Below the pieces are notes generated by a model. It did no database searches. It worked only from the letters and a program-made list of their open reading frames with translations, and was not told where the DNA came from. Positions 22,501 through 33,510 of a DNA stretch of 64,000 nt are shown here, in pieces. Where the stretch lies: the NCBI RefSeq assembly GCF_958298935.1, contig NC_084922.1, positions 5,210,501 to 5,274,500 of the forward strand, read 5' to 3'. The DNA is from Phragmites australis (lineage: Eukaryota; Streptophyta; Magnoliopsida; Poales; Poaceae). The position numbers were made by a program, and so were the translations under genes. Within the stretch, counting starts at the first letter, position 1; each line of letters begins with the position of its first letter.

Positions 22501-24439
22501 GTACTCTGAAATCCTTCAAGTCTCTGAATGCTCCATGTGCTTGTCTTCAGGGTTTCATCAATGTAGGTGGGGGTACAAGAACCTTTCAGTGGTAGAGGAT
22601 GTTGTGGAGGGCTACCGGACTGCCCAGATACCCCTCGACGTGATCTGGAACGACGACGATCACATGGATGCCGCCAAGGACTTTACTCTCGACCCTGTCA
22701 ATTACCCACGCCCGAAGCTACTGGCATTCCTTGACAAGATCCATGCTCAGGGAATGAAGTATATTGTGCTCATTGACCCTGGCATTGCCGTGAACAACTC
22801 CTATGGTGTTTACCAGCGTGGCATGGCGCGCGACGTCTTCATCAAGTTGGATGGGCATCCATACCTTGCCCAGGTCTGGCCTGGCCCTGTCTACTTCCCG
22901 GACTTCCTTAATCCGAACGGCGTGTCATGGTGGATTGATGAGGTGCGGAGGTTTCATGACCTTGTTCCGGTGGATGGGCTCTGGATTGACATGAACGAGG
23001 CCTCAAACTTCTGCACCGGCAAGTGCACAATCCCGAAGAAGCACAAATGCCCTGTGCCGGAGTCAAAGACGCCATGGGTCTGCTGCTTGGATTGCAAGAA
23101 CCTTACAAACACAAGATGGGATGAGCCACCTTACAAGATCAATGCCTCTGGACAAACTGCTCGTCTCGGTTTCAACACCATTGCAACCAGCGCTACACAC
23201 TACAATGGCATCCTGGAGTACAATGCACACAGCTTGTATGGCTTCTCACAGGCCATTGCCACGCACAGGGGGTTGCAAGGACTCCAGGGCAAGAGGCCAT
23301 TCATCCTGACGCGTTCCACGTTCGTCGGGTCGGGCGCATATGCCGCGCACTGGACGGGCGACAACAAGGGCACATGGGAAAATCTCCGGTATTCAATCTC
23401 GACGATGCTCAACTTTGGCATCTTCGGCATGCCGATGGTTGGCGCAGACATCTGTGGCTTCTACCCGTCGCCCACTGAGGAGCTCTGCAACCGGTGGATT
23501 GAGCTCGGGGCCTTCTACCCGTTCTCCAGGGACCATGCTAACTTCGCATCTCCGAGGCAAGAGCTCTATGTCTGGGCGTCCGTGGCGAAGTCGGCACGGA
23601 ACGCCCTCGGCATGCGGTACAAGCTGCTTCCCTACCTGTACACGCTCAACTACCAGGCGCACCTCACCGGCGCCCCGGTGGCACGGCCGGTGTTCTTCTC
23701 CTTCCCCGACTTCACGCCGTGCTACGGGCTGAGCACGCAGTACCTGCTCGGCGAGAGCGTCATGGTGTCCCCTGTCCTTGAGGAGGGCGCCACTTCTGTG
23801 AGCGCAATGTTCCCGCCGGGCAGCTGGTACAACCTGTTCGACGCAACGAAGGTGGTGGTGTCCAAGGGCGAGGGCTCGGTGAAACTCGACGCGCCGCTCA
23901 ACGAGATCAACGTGCACGTGTACCAGAACACGGTCCTGCCCATGCAGCGCGGCGGGTTCATCTCCAAGGACGCCCGGGCGACGCCGTTCACGCTCGTGGT
24001 CGCGTTCCCGTTCGGGGCCACGCAGGCGGACGCGGAGGGCGCCGTGTTCGTGGACGACGACGAGCGGCCGGAGATGGTGCTCGCGGAAGGGCAGGCGACG
24101 TACGTCCGCTTCTACGCCAGCGTGCGCGGCAAGGCCGTGACGGTGCGGTCGGAGGTGCAGATGGGGAGCTACAGCCTGCAGAATGGACTGGTCATTGAGA
24201 GGCTCTCGGTGTTGGGACTGGAGGGAACCGGCAAAGACCTCGCCATTCAGGTGGATGGCACCGACGCCACCGCCATTGCTACGTCAAGCCCTTACTTCGC
24301 AGCAGGTGCCAACGCGAAGCTGCATCGGCAAGAAGGCGTCGAGAGTAGCAAGAAGAGCGTCATGGTGGAGGTGGGCGGTCTGGCATTGCCGCTGGGCAAG
24401 AGCTTCACCGTGACTTGGAACATGCAGATCGCAGCATAG
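19550..24439 (+). CDS. XYL1: GH31 alpha-xylosidase, XYL1 type (three exons)
   Basis: Predicted exons 19550-19794, 20191-20849 and 22551-24439 join in frame into 930 residues plus TAG, all with GT...AG introns. A signal peptide (hydrophobic [11 protein letters not shown], likely cleavage after VFA near residue 34) sends the enzyme to the cell wall. An N-terminal galactose-mutarotase-like domain precedes the GH31 barrel. The nucleophile motif LWIDMNEAS places Asp448; [10 protein letters not shown] places the acid/base Asp572. The family removes terminal xylose from xyloglucan oligosaccharides in the apoplast. Sequence such as [25 protein letters not shown] and the C-terminal [16 protein letters not shown] match the XYL1 branch rather than generic alpha-glucosidases; a broader alpha-glucosidase activity remains possible. 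The ATG at 19550 is chosen because it directly precedes the signal peptide; the upstream in-frame extension is CT-repeat leader. No lesion is seen. Confidence 0.93.
19795..20190 (+). other. Intron 1 of the GH31 gene
   Basis: It begins GTAAGAACACG and ends TTGCGCAG, 396 bp and AT-rich. It splits the Lys codon of VKHET after its second base. No internal gene or repeat is recognised. Confidence 0.85.
20991..21500 (+). repeat. Intron 2 duplication, copy A
   Basis: It shares ordered blocks with copy B at 21649-22290: 'ctttagccagtgctaag', 'tgtgaacttcct', 'gttagcaaatagaat', 'ggacatcat', 'tttccctaa' and 'gaaaaagtca...caattaatttt'. Many substitutions and small indels separate the copies. Confidence 0.8.
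21649..22290 (+). repeat. Intron 2 duplication, copy B
   Basis: It carries the same series of blocks as copy A in the same order, with about 650 bp between equivalent points. It is slightly longer than copy A because of insertions near 21960-22020 and 22060-22140. Confidence 0.8.
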
Positions 24440-25089
24440 GTCAAGTTTGCCTTTTTGCTTCCATCTGCATTTTCTTAATCTGTATCTGATTTAGATTGTA
24501 GTTCTTGCCGTGCTGCTGCTCCGCCAGGTTCTGAAACTTGTCAGCTGGGGGTGCTCTAATGTAAGAAGCACCCACACAGATTCACTGATCATCATCCGCA
24601 TTGAAGCCTGGAGGAATAAGACTGAAATTTTAATGTTTTTTAATTTGATGAATGAATCAATACTTGCCGAAATGAGGACCAAGAATCTCAACTCTGGTTA
24701 ATAGTGGTGTGAAAAATGTTGATTAAATTTCTTTTTTAGCTTTTCACATGTTTCTATTTGCAATTTGTGGTTCGCGTCAATTTACAGCCCATCGCTAACA
24801 GAAGCCCGTCAACAAGTCTATGGGCCCAGGGGCGGTCGATGGCCTCCCGTAGGCCCGTAGGCGCACATGCGAGACGGCAGCTATGGCCAAGACAAAACAA
24901 AGGCCGATGAACGAGCCTGCGGGTCTCGCCCGCTGCCTAGCTGAATTGGTGATACCTTCGTGTGCAACGCCGCATGCATCTTATTTCATTCTCATTCAAC
25001 CAAGAGAAAAGAAGAGGAGAGAGGATGGGAGGAAGATTTATGCGGCGAAGTCTTACTGGAAAAAAGAAGTAAATGTTTTCTGATTTTTT
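24440..25089 (+). other. 3' untranslated region and intergenic spacer
   Basis: The first 250 bp after the stop are AT-rich and would hold the 3' UTR; 'aatgaatcaata' near 24648 is the best polyadenylation-type word. From 24780 to 25089 no gene is supported. Confidence 0.4.
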
Positions 25090-25530
25090 TAACAAATCCG
25101 GTAGAATAGCAACTAGTGCTAAGTTTTGACATAGGTTAGATATTAGATCTAGGTTTTATTTTACAAACCTGGTAGGATAGCCACTAGTCGTATGTTAAAA
25201 TATAGATCTAGTTTTAAAATTAGGGTTAGATATAGTTCAGCAATTAGATCATATTTATACGTATATTTTAGCAATTAGATATAGTATTTAGATATATGTT
25301 AGGTATTAGATGTAGGATTTAGACATAGTTTAGTTATAATTGATACGATAGATGTAGGATTTAGATGTACTTGATGTAGTGAACCGGGAATATGTTGTTG
25401 TAGTATAGATTACATGTTGGGTTATGCTTGTAATGAATTTTGCATTGTAGATGTAGTTTAACATGATTCTTTCTATTCTGTCGTAATATTGTTATAGTTT
25501 TTATCAATTGCTGTCATGTATGTCGGATAT
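25090..25530. repeat. AT-rich degenerate repeat region before the MULE
   Basis: A unit of about 70 bp starting 'acaaatccggtagaatagca' at 25093 recurs in diverged form at about 25163 ('acaaacctggtaggatagcc'). It is followed by many 'ttagatatag'-type words to about 25400. It may be the decayed terminal region of the Mutator-like element to the right. No paired inverted repeat was found by eye. Confidence 0.45.
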
Positions 25531-25549
25531 GTTGCAGTTTAGTATTTTT

Positions 25550-28196
25550 TACGAGGACATTTTACGAGGACAATGAAATCTTATATATTCCGAAAGGGGT
25601 AGTACTATCTGTATTTAAGTTAATAGACAAGGGTATATTCAGACCAATGCATAAAAGTGTCAGACACTTATATGTCTGGTTGATGCTGGGTTTCAAAATA
25701 GATATCAAGATTCAAGAGATGCCTATTAGCATTGTGAGCAACCGTTTTAGAGAAAATGTCTACTGGGAGGTGTTCCTGCTCTGGGAAGATGAAGTGTGGA
25801 AGAGGTACCTGAAGGATGTTGTGCACAGAGATTGGTCTTCTATGTTGCTTGTGCAATAGAAGAATAAGGAGATAGTTAGAGAGATACATGGTGGAGGGTA
25901 CGTGGATGATGATGATGAGGAAGAGTATGATGAAAATGTCGATTCGGATAGTGTACATTCATCGGATTATTTGACTAAATTGTCTAGTGAGGCACACGAG
26001 GGAAACAAATCCTTTCTCTAATTGAACAGATGGAGCGGGATGATCTTCAGGCTGATGAAACTCCTGAGTATGACATCTCGAATGATGAGGACGATGCTCT
26101 GGTTCCTGCGGACTGGAACAATCCAAACTTCAACAACCTTGTGGTGAATGAGGGAATCAAGTGACCTGGGAGTATACACAAAATGTGGTGACCAAGGTGC
26201 TAGGTATCCTACTAGTCAGACCATGAAGTTTGTTGTGACTTAATGGATGACCTCTCTTCGATGGTAGTTTTATATTGTTAAATCAAGCAAGAAGGAATAT
26301 AATGTGAAATACGCGAATGAGGGTTGCCTATGGCGAGTACATGGTTTCAAGGGGAATTGGGTTGACTATTGTAAGGTGTCGATTGTGATTGACTACACTT
26401 GCATGATGGACGAACCTGAGCTCAGCCATATGAACATCACCTCAGCTTTTGTCGCTAATGTAATATACGCCAGATTATGAACAACCTAAACTACGAACCA
26501 TGGTCCATAATTAGGCAAATTGAGGAGGAGTACAAGTACATTATCAGCTATAAAGAGATATGGAGGACGAAGAGGAATGCAATATAGATGAGGTTCGGGA
26601 TCTATGAAGCGTCATACGATAATATGCTATATTTGTTGCAAACAATTGCTCGAAGGAACCCGGTGACATATTACGATATTGATAAGTACAGATTGCTGTC
26701 CAAACCTGGCAAGTATGTTCCGAAGCGATGTTTCTTCGCAATAGGGGCATGTATCAAAACTTTCAAGCATTGTCGGCATATCATGTGCATCGACGGCAAT
26801 TTCCTTACCTTACCAACAAGTTCACAGGACATATCCTGACTGCTATTGGGGTTGATAGGAATAATCAAGTTCTACCGTTGGTTTTTGTATTTGTGGAGAG
26901 TGAGAACAGCAGCAGTTGATATTGGTTTATGTACCGTGTGAGGATGATAATTATTGGTGCTCGGCTGAACCTATGCATTATACATGACTGACGTGCAGGG
27001 ATGCTCAAGGAAATTGTGGAGTTGCAAAATGGAACGGACGATTGCTTGATTGAACCTATGTGGCCAGATCTGCAGAATAGGTGGTGCATGAGGCATTTAG
27101 GTGCAAACTTCTTTCGCCAATTAAGAACAAGAACCTCATAAACATATTCAATAGGTTGTGTGATCAAAACCAGCAGTGAAAGTTTGATACTCTTTAGAAG
27201 ACACTAGATGAGCTGATGAAGAAGCAAACACAAGAACGTGCAGGGAGGCCCATGACGAGACTGGAGGACGTACCCGTACCTCTTGAGTCCCTGCCAAATA
27301 ACAATAAAGCTAGCATCACACGAAGGAGCGGATCATCTACCAGGTCATTTAGCAAGTGGATTGAGAATGAGTCCACAGAGAAGTGGACTCTTCTCTACGA
27401 TACCAATAAGGCTAGGTGCGGCATTATGACTACAAATTTAGCATATATTTATAACTGGGTAATGAAAGGTGTGAGGGTGTTACCGCTGGTGAGGATTGTA
27501 AAGTTCATAATTCAAGGGATATGCAAGTACTTCAGAGATCACTATGTAGTAGCGCACACGACGCTGAATAATGTTAGTATGATTTATGGGACGAAGATGA
27601 CTAAGTACATGAAAGAAAAGGTGGAGAAATAAAAAATGCACTGGGTGAAGATCATGAAAACTGTACAACACAGACACAAAATTCTATGCAGGGACAAAGG
27701 AAGGAGAGGGGGCAAGCGTGAGAGTTATCCACAAGTGCACCATCTTCGATGGCAAGTGCGTTTCCAAATGCTACAAGCCGATGCTACTGCATAAGCCATG
27801 CTCACATGTGCTTGTCGCGTGTGCTGTGACGAGGATGAGAACTACTTTAAGAAGGAAGCTTTGTTAGACACCTGGAACTATGAGGTCTATGGTTTTGGGA
27901 TTCATGATTTTTTCACAAAGAAACTTGGTCTAGATGCTGTGTTCATACCTAATCCCAATAAGATGAAGCGGGAGAAGGGGTGGCACAAGACTACGAGGCT
28001 CCATAATGATATGGATGAAGCAAAAATTGGACGTCGCGTGAAATGGTGCAGTAAGTACAACAGAACAGGTTACACTTACAAGAAATGCACTGTTCATGTC
28101 CCAAATGTGAACCCCGCAGAAGTAGGTCCTTCCGGGTCTGCCACAGATGGAAGACGTCCTCGTAGTCGTCGATCGTCAACTTTGTCAGCTCATTGA
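25550..28196 (+). pseudogene. Mutator-like (MULE) transposase pseudogene
   Basis: Fragments in several frames follow MULE order. The N-terminal region is at 25560-25860. An Asp/Glu-rich stretch lies near 26050-26100. A MuDR-type DNA-binding part with GCLWRVHG is near 26320-26345. The transposase core is at 26580-27180 (CIKTFKHCRHIMCIDGNFL, then LTAIGVDRNNQVLPLVFVFVESEN). The next conserved acidic segment reads IIHD-stop-RAGM near 26975-27000, where TGA looks like a mutated CGA. The C-terminal region is at 27216-27632. A SWIM-type zinc finger has KCYKPMLLHKPCSHVLVAC at about 27750-27830, and a zinc-knuckle-like CSKYNRTGYTYKKC is at about 28043-28085. The family cuts and pastes DNA through a DDE nuclease. 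Multiple stops and frameshifts make this copy inactive. Confidence 0.85.
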
Positions 28197-28479
28197 GATC
28201 GATTAATATTGTAATTTATGGTGTGATGGATATTTATGTGCACATCATTGTACTTTACTGTGTTAGTACCGAGGTGGTCACAATGTGCAAGATTGTAACG
28301 TGTTATGTTATAATTTGTTCACATATTTTGTGTACGATCTGAACAATCTATTATATCATGTTATATGTTAGACGTTTACTTGTTCAATTCCCACAGATAA
28401 AGACCAGCTTAGATCAGGTATATACCGGTCGACACTTCTTAATCTTTAGTTGTTTTGCATATAAAAATTTAAATAACCT
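28197..28479 (+). other. Short spacer between transposase and PMD region
   Basis: AT-rich non-coding DNA. It could be the transposase 3' UTR or an intron if the two regions once formed one transcript. Confidence 0.35.
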
Positions 28480-31205
28480 GTGAACATGCAGGTATCGCGC
28501 AACTGGAGATACTTGACTCCCAGATCGACGTCATGCATCGTTCGTACCGCTTCATGGCGCAGGCTGAGGACCTCCCAGTACTTCGATCTCATGTGCCGGA
28601 TGAGCTAATGAGGATTGACGAGCGCTGGATTAAGAGGTTTGTTAATTTTGAATTTACGGTTTTATACAGATTTAGACACATTATTGGTCACTAACTGTAT
28701 TATGTTTACAGGTTGCGTGTTGCTGGCCTATTTTCGCTGTGTCGTCTTGTGGAGGTGGACGAGTTGGTGGGGGCCTCAGAGGTGACGATGCGGTTCAGCT
28801 ACGACAGGGCCCTCTTCGTGGCCCTTGTCGACAGGTGGCGTCTCAAGACGCACACGTTTCACCTCCCTTACGGCGAGATGACGCCCATGCTTGAGGACAT
28901 CTCGCTCCTGATGGGTCTGCCTTGCGCGTTTGCCATTGTTGGGGCTAGGGATGTGGGCATGGGTTGGCAGGACGAGATGCTGGGCCACATCTTCGTCATT
29001 GAACGGAGGGATGGCGTAGCCCCATTTAGGCATTTTCAGCGACCAAGAAGCATGGCTCGACAAAGGCTTTTCTTGTTTAGTTTGTGGTACGTATATCTTT
29101 TAATGGTTTAATATCTCCTTTATGTTATTAACAGAAACAAATATTTGTACTTCTTCCTTATTTTACAGGCGGATACCATCCACCCACAGCAGGCGACGAG
29201 GATGTCTCCCGACACCTGGAGGCGTACCTCCTGTGGTTGTTTGGGTGGGTCATGTTCATCGAGATCCATGACAATATGATCTCGATGAGTATGATCCCTT
29301 ATTCTAGAGAGGATGCAAATGTTGATCTGGTGGAGATCCCGTAGTATAGCTAGGCTTTAGCTGTGCTAGTTGCAACGTACCGTGGCCTGTGTGATGGGTG
29401 CACGAAGACCGACGACAACGCGATCCTCACTGGGTGTCCTCTGTTGCTTCAGATGTGGTCGTACGAGCGCATCACCATCGATGGGCCTATGGTCAACCTT
29501 AGCACATACCAATATGCTACGAACGGCGTCGATGGCCCGGACATGGAGTCCTTGTGGTGCAGAAGTAGAGTAAGTGCTATGCTATTTGTGTACGTTTATG
29601 TTTATTACTTCATTTTATTATCTAACTTAGTTTGGTTGCATAGCCGAGTTGGTCCAGCGTGCAGACACACTGTGCGTACCTGAACTTCATTCGCCAGTTC
29701 GATGAGCTAATGGTGGACTGTGTGCACTGGTGGTCGTACACGGAGACCAAGATACTTCGACGTGCTCCGCTTGAACTTTTGGTGCTCTGCGTACGTGATC
29801 AGGAGTACTGGCTCATGACTCGTGCCCTCGTCTTCGACATCTGTGTCGAGGAGTACTCACCACATCGTGTGATGCGGTAGTTTGGGAAGTTCCAAGTGTT
29901 CCCACTACCGTTGACTAGGTCGGTGCCTATCAACATACACAGGTGTGTAACATTGTAATTACATTTTCATACGACCCACATGTACACCTTGTATTCACGG
30001 ACTTATGTTTCTGCATGTTGACATGGAGGGGGCTCATTCCATGATCACGTGTGCGTCATGTGTCCAGAGGTGGGTTAAAGAATGGGACCAAGCTGTTGAG
30101 GATGTCGTGGACGAGGAGTGACCACACTCGAAGGAGGCATACGTGGAGTACCTCTTGCGGTTCATGCGTCAGACATGAATCCCAGATGATATACACACCG
30201 GCTGAGTTTCCGTACCCTACACAAGGGACCAAGCTCGTTCACTTGAGGTATGAATAACACTATGCGATTCCTCATTTACTTCAATTGTTAGTTAAAAAAT
30301 TGTGAACCAAAATGAAGTTTTTTTTTTACACAAGGACATACTGTGCCAGATTGATGTTGAGGTACGTGCATCAAAACTGCGGCTTGATAGTGGCGGTGAG
30401 GTCCCCAGGGCCGATATGAGCATGATGTTTGGCCGGATTATCCAGAACATGGCCAAGACCTTCAAATCGATGAGTTGCAGTTTGTCCCCGGACGTTACAA
30501 TGGGGCCATCAGCGTCAGCTCAGATCCCGGCATGACCATCTGCCACCTTCACCACATCACCGCACCGACTAGTTGTTTCGACCTTCACCACTGAGCCATC
30601 GAGGACGTCTTTGACACCAACTTCCTCTTCGACCCCTACGACGCCGAGATAGTTTTTCACTAGGGCTAGTCACCCCCACTACAATTTCTCCGTCATTGGT
30701 GACCCTCGCTATGGTGTCACAACGTCTAGGCCACCCTCCACCGGTGGCAGTGACCACTTCCACGCCAACAACGGTGCGACGCACGCTTCCTTTATGGACC
30801 TTGGTACTTCGAGCTCTGGCTCTCCCGGCGTAGGTATGACACTCGCTTTATGCATGCCATATTATTACGTATGTCACGATTTACCAATGCTAACCTGTTT
30901 TCTTCATTGTTCCATGTGTAGACATTGACGATCTTCGGGAAGTAGAGGAACAAGGTAGCTACATGGAGCTGCTTAACAGGGACGTTAGTCAGTTCCCTAG
31001 GTACGACTTCATCTTCAGATAGATCGATGAGCTCGGTGCATCGTAGCTACCGGGCACGCCACTCCTGGGGACTCAGCCCTCCCATGACAGTACGCCACTC
31101 CATCGCCCGTTGACATACTCAGCTCATCAGGTGTGCGCATGGAGGCGTAGGGTCCCCAGGACAGATGCAACCAGGGGCCTCATCCCTAAGAGGGGACGTA
31201 ACATG
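28480..31205 (+). pseudogene. Plant mobile domain (PMD) reading region, multi-exon, decayed
   Basis: Successive segments match the plant mobile domain found in MAIN/MAIL proteins and in plant transposons. The lead exon has QAEDLPVLRSHVPDELMRI (28550-28635). The next, at 28711-29030, has ALVDRWRLKTHTFHLPYGEM and LEDISLLMGLPCAF. At 29170-29570 comes RHLEAYLLWLFGWVMF, then ATYRGLCDGCTKTDDNAIL and GCPLLLQMWSYERI. At 29645-29940 comes FIRQFDELMVDCVHWWSY and RALVFDICVEEYSPHRVMR. A Pro/Thr/Ser-rich tail follows to about 31200. Intron-like AT-rich gaps with GT/AG edges separate the blocks. In-frame stops (for example near 29342-29352 and 30532) indicate decay. It lies 0.3 kb downstream of the MULE in the same direction, the arrangement of MULE-PMD elements. 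Confidence 0.75.
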
Positions 31206-31397
31206 TAGGATTCTATATCATTGTTAGTTTTATGGTGTTACATACTAGTACTCCGTGTTATTGTTTTACGTGTACTCCGTGCTAGTATTTATATTATGTG
31301 GTTGTCATATTATGTTGGATCTTTGTTATCACCCATGTTTTTATTAATTGTGTTCTCGATCCATCCCAAAGTATAGCATCATGCGATCATATCCCCT
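31206..31397. other. AT-rich spacer
   Basis: Non-coding DNA between the PMD tail and the convergent minus-strand gene. No feature is recognised. Confidence 0.3.
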
Positions 31398-31871
31398 TTA
31401 AAATCGATCACTTGCAACTTTGGAAATAAAAAGAAACCTAGTATTCAAAAAGAGCACAAAAATATAAATGTGTCTTAGAAGTGTAACCAAACAAATAATT
31501 GAGACATGTAATAACGATAAACATACCTTATTGTGCGCCTCGTACTGCTGAGGGTTCATAAATATGGTGTGTGCTCGCATGCTAAAACACTTTGCTATGT
31601 CGGCAAGTTTGCACGCCCTGATATGTCTATGATGGCACTCTAATAAGTTCGTCTTTAGGTCCATGGACGTTACAGAGCTTACCATTCGCCCCCATTCCTC
31701 CGTGGTGAAATAGGGACAACGGATCATGGTCTGCCATTTCGACAGCACTTTGTTCAGGTTCTCCTCCTTGAACACATCGTCACCTTTTGCCTGAGTCTCC
31801 CTAATAGTCTGTAGGGCTATCATTGAGAATTTAGATGTCCACGAGAAATGTTTACTTGAGGAGGCAGCCAT
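31398..31871 (-). CDS. Small transposon-associated protein of unknown function (possible Myb/SANT-like)
   Basis: A continuous frame begins MAASSSKHFSWTSKFSMIAL and continues with a charged, mostly helical sequence containing KVLSKWQTMI and TTEEWGRMV. A good splice donor (GTATGT) occurs at 31526-31521, exactly after 115 codons, so the mature protein probably continues into another exon; the hydrophobic tail read through to 31398 is likely intronic. A TATA box lies 80 bp upstream (31951-31958). The N-terminal W/F spacing resembles Myb/SANT-like proteins that accompany plant DNA transposons, but I do not recognise a specific family. Its position between the PMD region and a GRF remnant suggests it belongs to the same transposon complex. 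Confidence 0.45.
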   Translation of the reverse strand: MAASSSKHFSWTSKFSMIALQTIRETQAKGDDVFKEENLNKVLSKWQTMIRCPYFTTEEWGRMVSSVTSMDLKTNLLECHHRHIRACKLADIAKCFSMRAHTIFMNPQQYEAHNKVCLSLLHVSIICLVTLLRHIYIFVLFLNTRFLFISKVASDRF

Positions 31872-31950
31872 GGTGTGGTATTAAGTATCAGATGCTGGTA
31901 GTTTTTTGGAAAATTGTGATGTCATGATCTTCTCGTTGCCTCGGCCCCGC

Positions 31951-31958
31951 ATTTTATA
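31951..31958 (-). promoter_or_regulatory. TATA box of the minus-strand small gene
   Basis: TATAAAAT on the minus strand, 80 bp before the ATG at 31871. Nearby DNA towards the gene is GC-richer, giving a plausible core promoter. Confidence 0.5.
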
Positions 31959-31971
31959 AGCAAGGACTGAT

Positions 31972-32935
31972 GGTGTATGGACTAAGTGTAGGTATGTAAT
32001 TTAGATATAGTGCATGCATTAGATGTCTTCCTGTAACTAGCGGTCACTAGACTCTGAGTAGTCGGCAGCGTGCGGTCACATTGCTCTGAAAAGGTGGCAC
32101 TGAGAGGTTGGATCAATCTAAAACACTGACAATGAGGGGTCGCATCTCGCTGAAAAGGTGGTAGCGAGAGGTGACTTCAATCTGAGAAGCTAGCAGCGTG
32201 ATGTCAAATGAGATTAAGAATTGCAGTAATGACATTGTAAGTAGTAATGTCTGAACATGTAATACATAGAAAATAGACATGTACGTATATGTAAGACTAG
32301 ACGTCTCGTATAAACCATTTGCCATGCAGCTGATGAAAGCAAATCATTGGAGGGAGATAGGAATATATGGGGTAAAAAGGTATGTACAATAAAGGCTGAT
32401 GATAATTCATTCGAGTACGATTAAATAACACAGTAACACTGTCATACGGCACACACATCGAAAAGTTACAATTTGATATTCTTGATGTGAGGACTAAGTG
32501 TATTAGTTGTGTATTACTTATGTTTGTGATGTAAGAACTATGCGATAATTTATGCATAATAGTTGTGTTCAGTATTTGTAGTTTTTAATATATTTCTGCA
32601 TTGTTGGCCGGGATTTATCATTTTACCAAAAAAAAAATTCTATGTCCAATACTTTTATAGGATTCTTTGCCTTCTATAACTCCTTGCATAACTTTTATAG
32701 AATAGAATGACCACACCAAACAACAGCTTTCACAGGGAATCTATGTCAATCATCAATGCCACAATTTTTTTCAGCTTTCACAGGAAATCCCATGATCCAG
32801 CTCCAGCCATATCCATGCACTCAGTACATGCATCAGCCCCCAAACATCATAAATAATCTCACCCTTAATCATGGATAGACCACTCCTTGCTCAGCTCTCT
32901 GCAATATCTTACTCAGCCCCACCAAGCTCACCCAA
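31972..32935. other. AT-rich intergenic stretch
   Basis: No gene is supported. A word of about 20 bp around 'gctgaaaaggtgg' with 'cgagaggt' recurs at about 32085-32125 and 32150-32175. Oligo-A at 32629-32637 is a minor feature. Confidence 0.35.
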
Positions 32936-33510
32936 GAAACATTGGGGATTTTCATCCCTTATGGGGTCAAACCGCCAATATACTTGTGCGGCGACCCTCG
33001 TAGTCTTCGTGAGTCTCATGATATCTCCTACACCTATGGCAGACGCTTCTTCTTGTGTGCCAACTATCAATATGACCCGCCTTTACATGGACCATATGAG
33101 TACCCATCGATATAGCGACATAGATCACTCATTTGTCACTTTACATATAGTTACATGCACTATCTTACTAATCTTCCCTCTTGTTTCATTTGTTCAGTCT
33201 CATTCACCTGTCTGTGACTTCATGGAATAGCTGGATATGGAGTAAAATGAGCACTAGAAGCATTGGGTTGACATGGAGATGAGGTGGGGGAGAGAAGCTT
33301 ACGAACGCTGAGAGTACGAGCAACAACAGGAGGAACTAAGGCCGAAGCGTTAGGAGGAGAAGCGCATGAGGAAGGTAGCGGAGGAGCGCGCCGCGGTTAA
33401 AGCACGCGAAGCAGAGAGGAAAAGTAAGTGTGAGAGGGCCCGTCGTGCTAAGACGAAGGGCCTCGATACCCTGAGAAAGAGTAAATATCCTAGATGCACT
33501 CAGTAGAGAG
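32936..33510 (+). pseudogene. GRF-type zinc-finger and coiled-coil protein remnant
   Basis: Read in the appropriate frame, the first part gives PPIYLCGDPRSLRESHDISY, GRRFFLCANYQYDPP and PYEYPS (about 32955-33115), matching the C-x-C-G...CANY layout of plant GRF zinc-finger proteins. After an AT-rich intron-like gap ending 'tttgttcag' (33197) it resumes with CDFMEWLDME (33208-33240). It continues as a highly charged helix rich in Glu, Arg and Lys and ends KSKYPRCTQ-stop at about 33505. Stops at about 33242 and 33258 show decay. Such proteins are common in grass transposon-rich DNA; their role is unknown. Confidence 0.55.

Larger units (their letters stand above)
20850..22550 (+). other. Intron 2 of the GH31 gene, 1.7 kb
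   Basis: It begins GTAAGGACTGCC and ends GTCTTCAG. Splicing after the first base of a Gly codon restores [12 protein letters not shown]. The intron holds two diverged tandem copies (about 20991-21500 and 21649-22290). Confidence 0.88.

Noticed and set aside
23393..23917. Minus-strand frame of 174 codons over GH31 exon 3
   Set aside because: Shadow frame caused by high third-position GC of the real gene.
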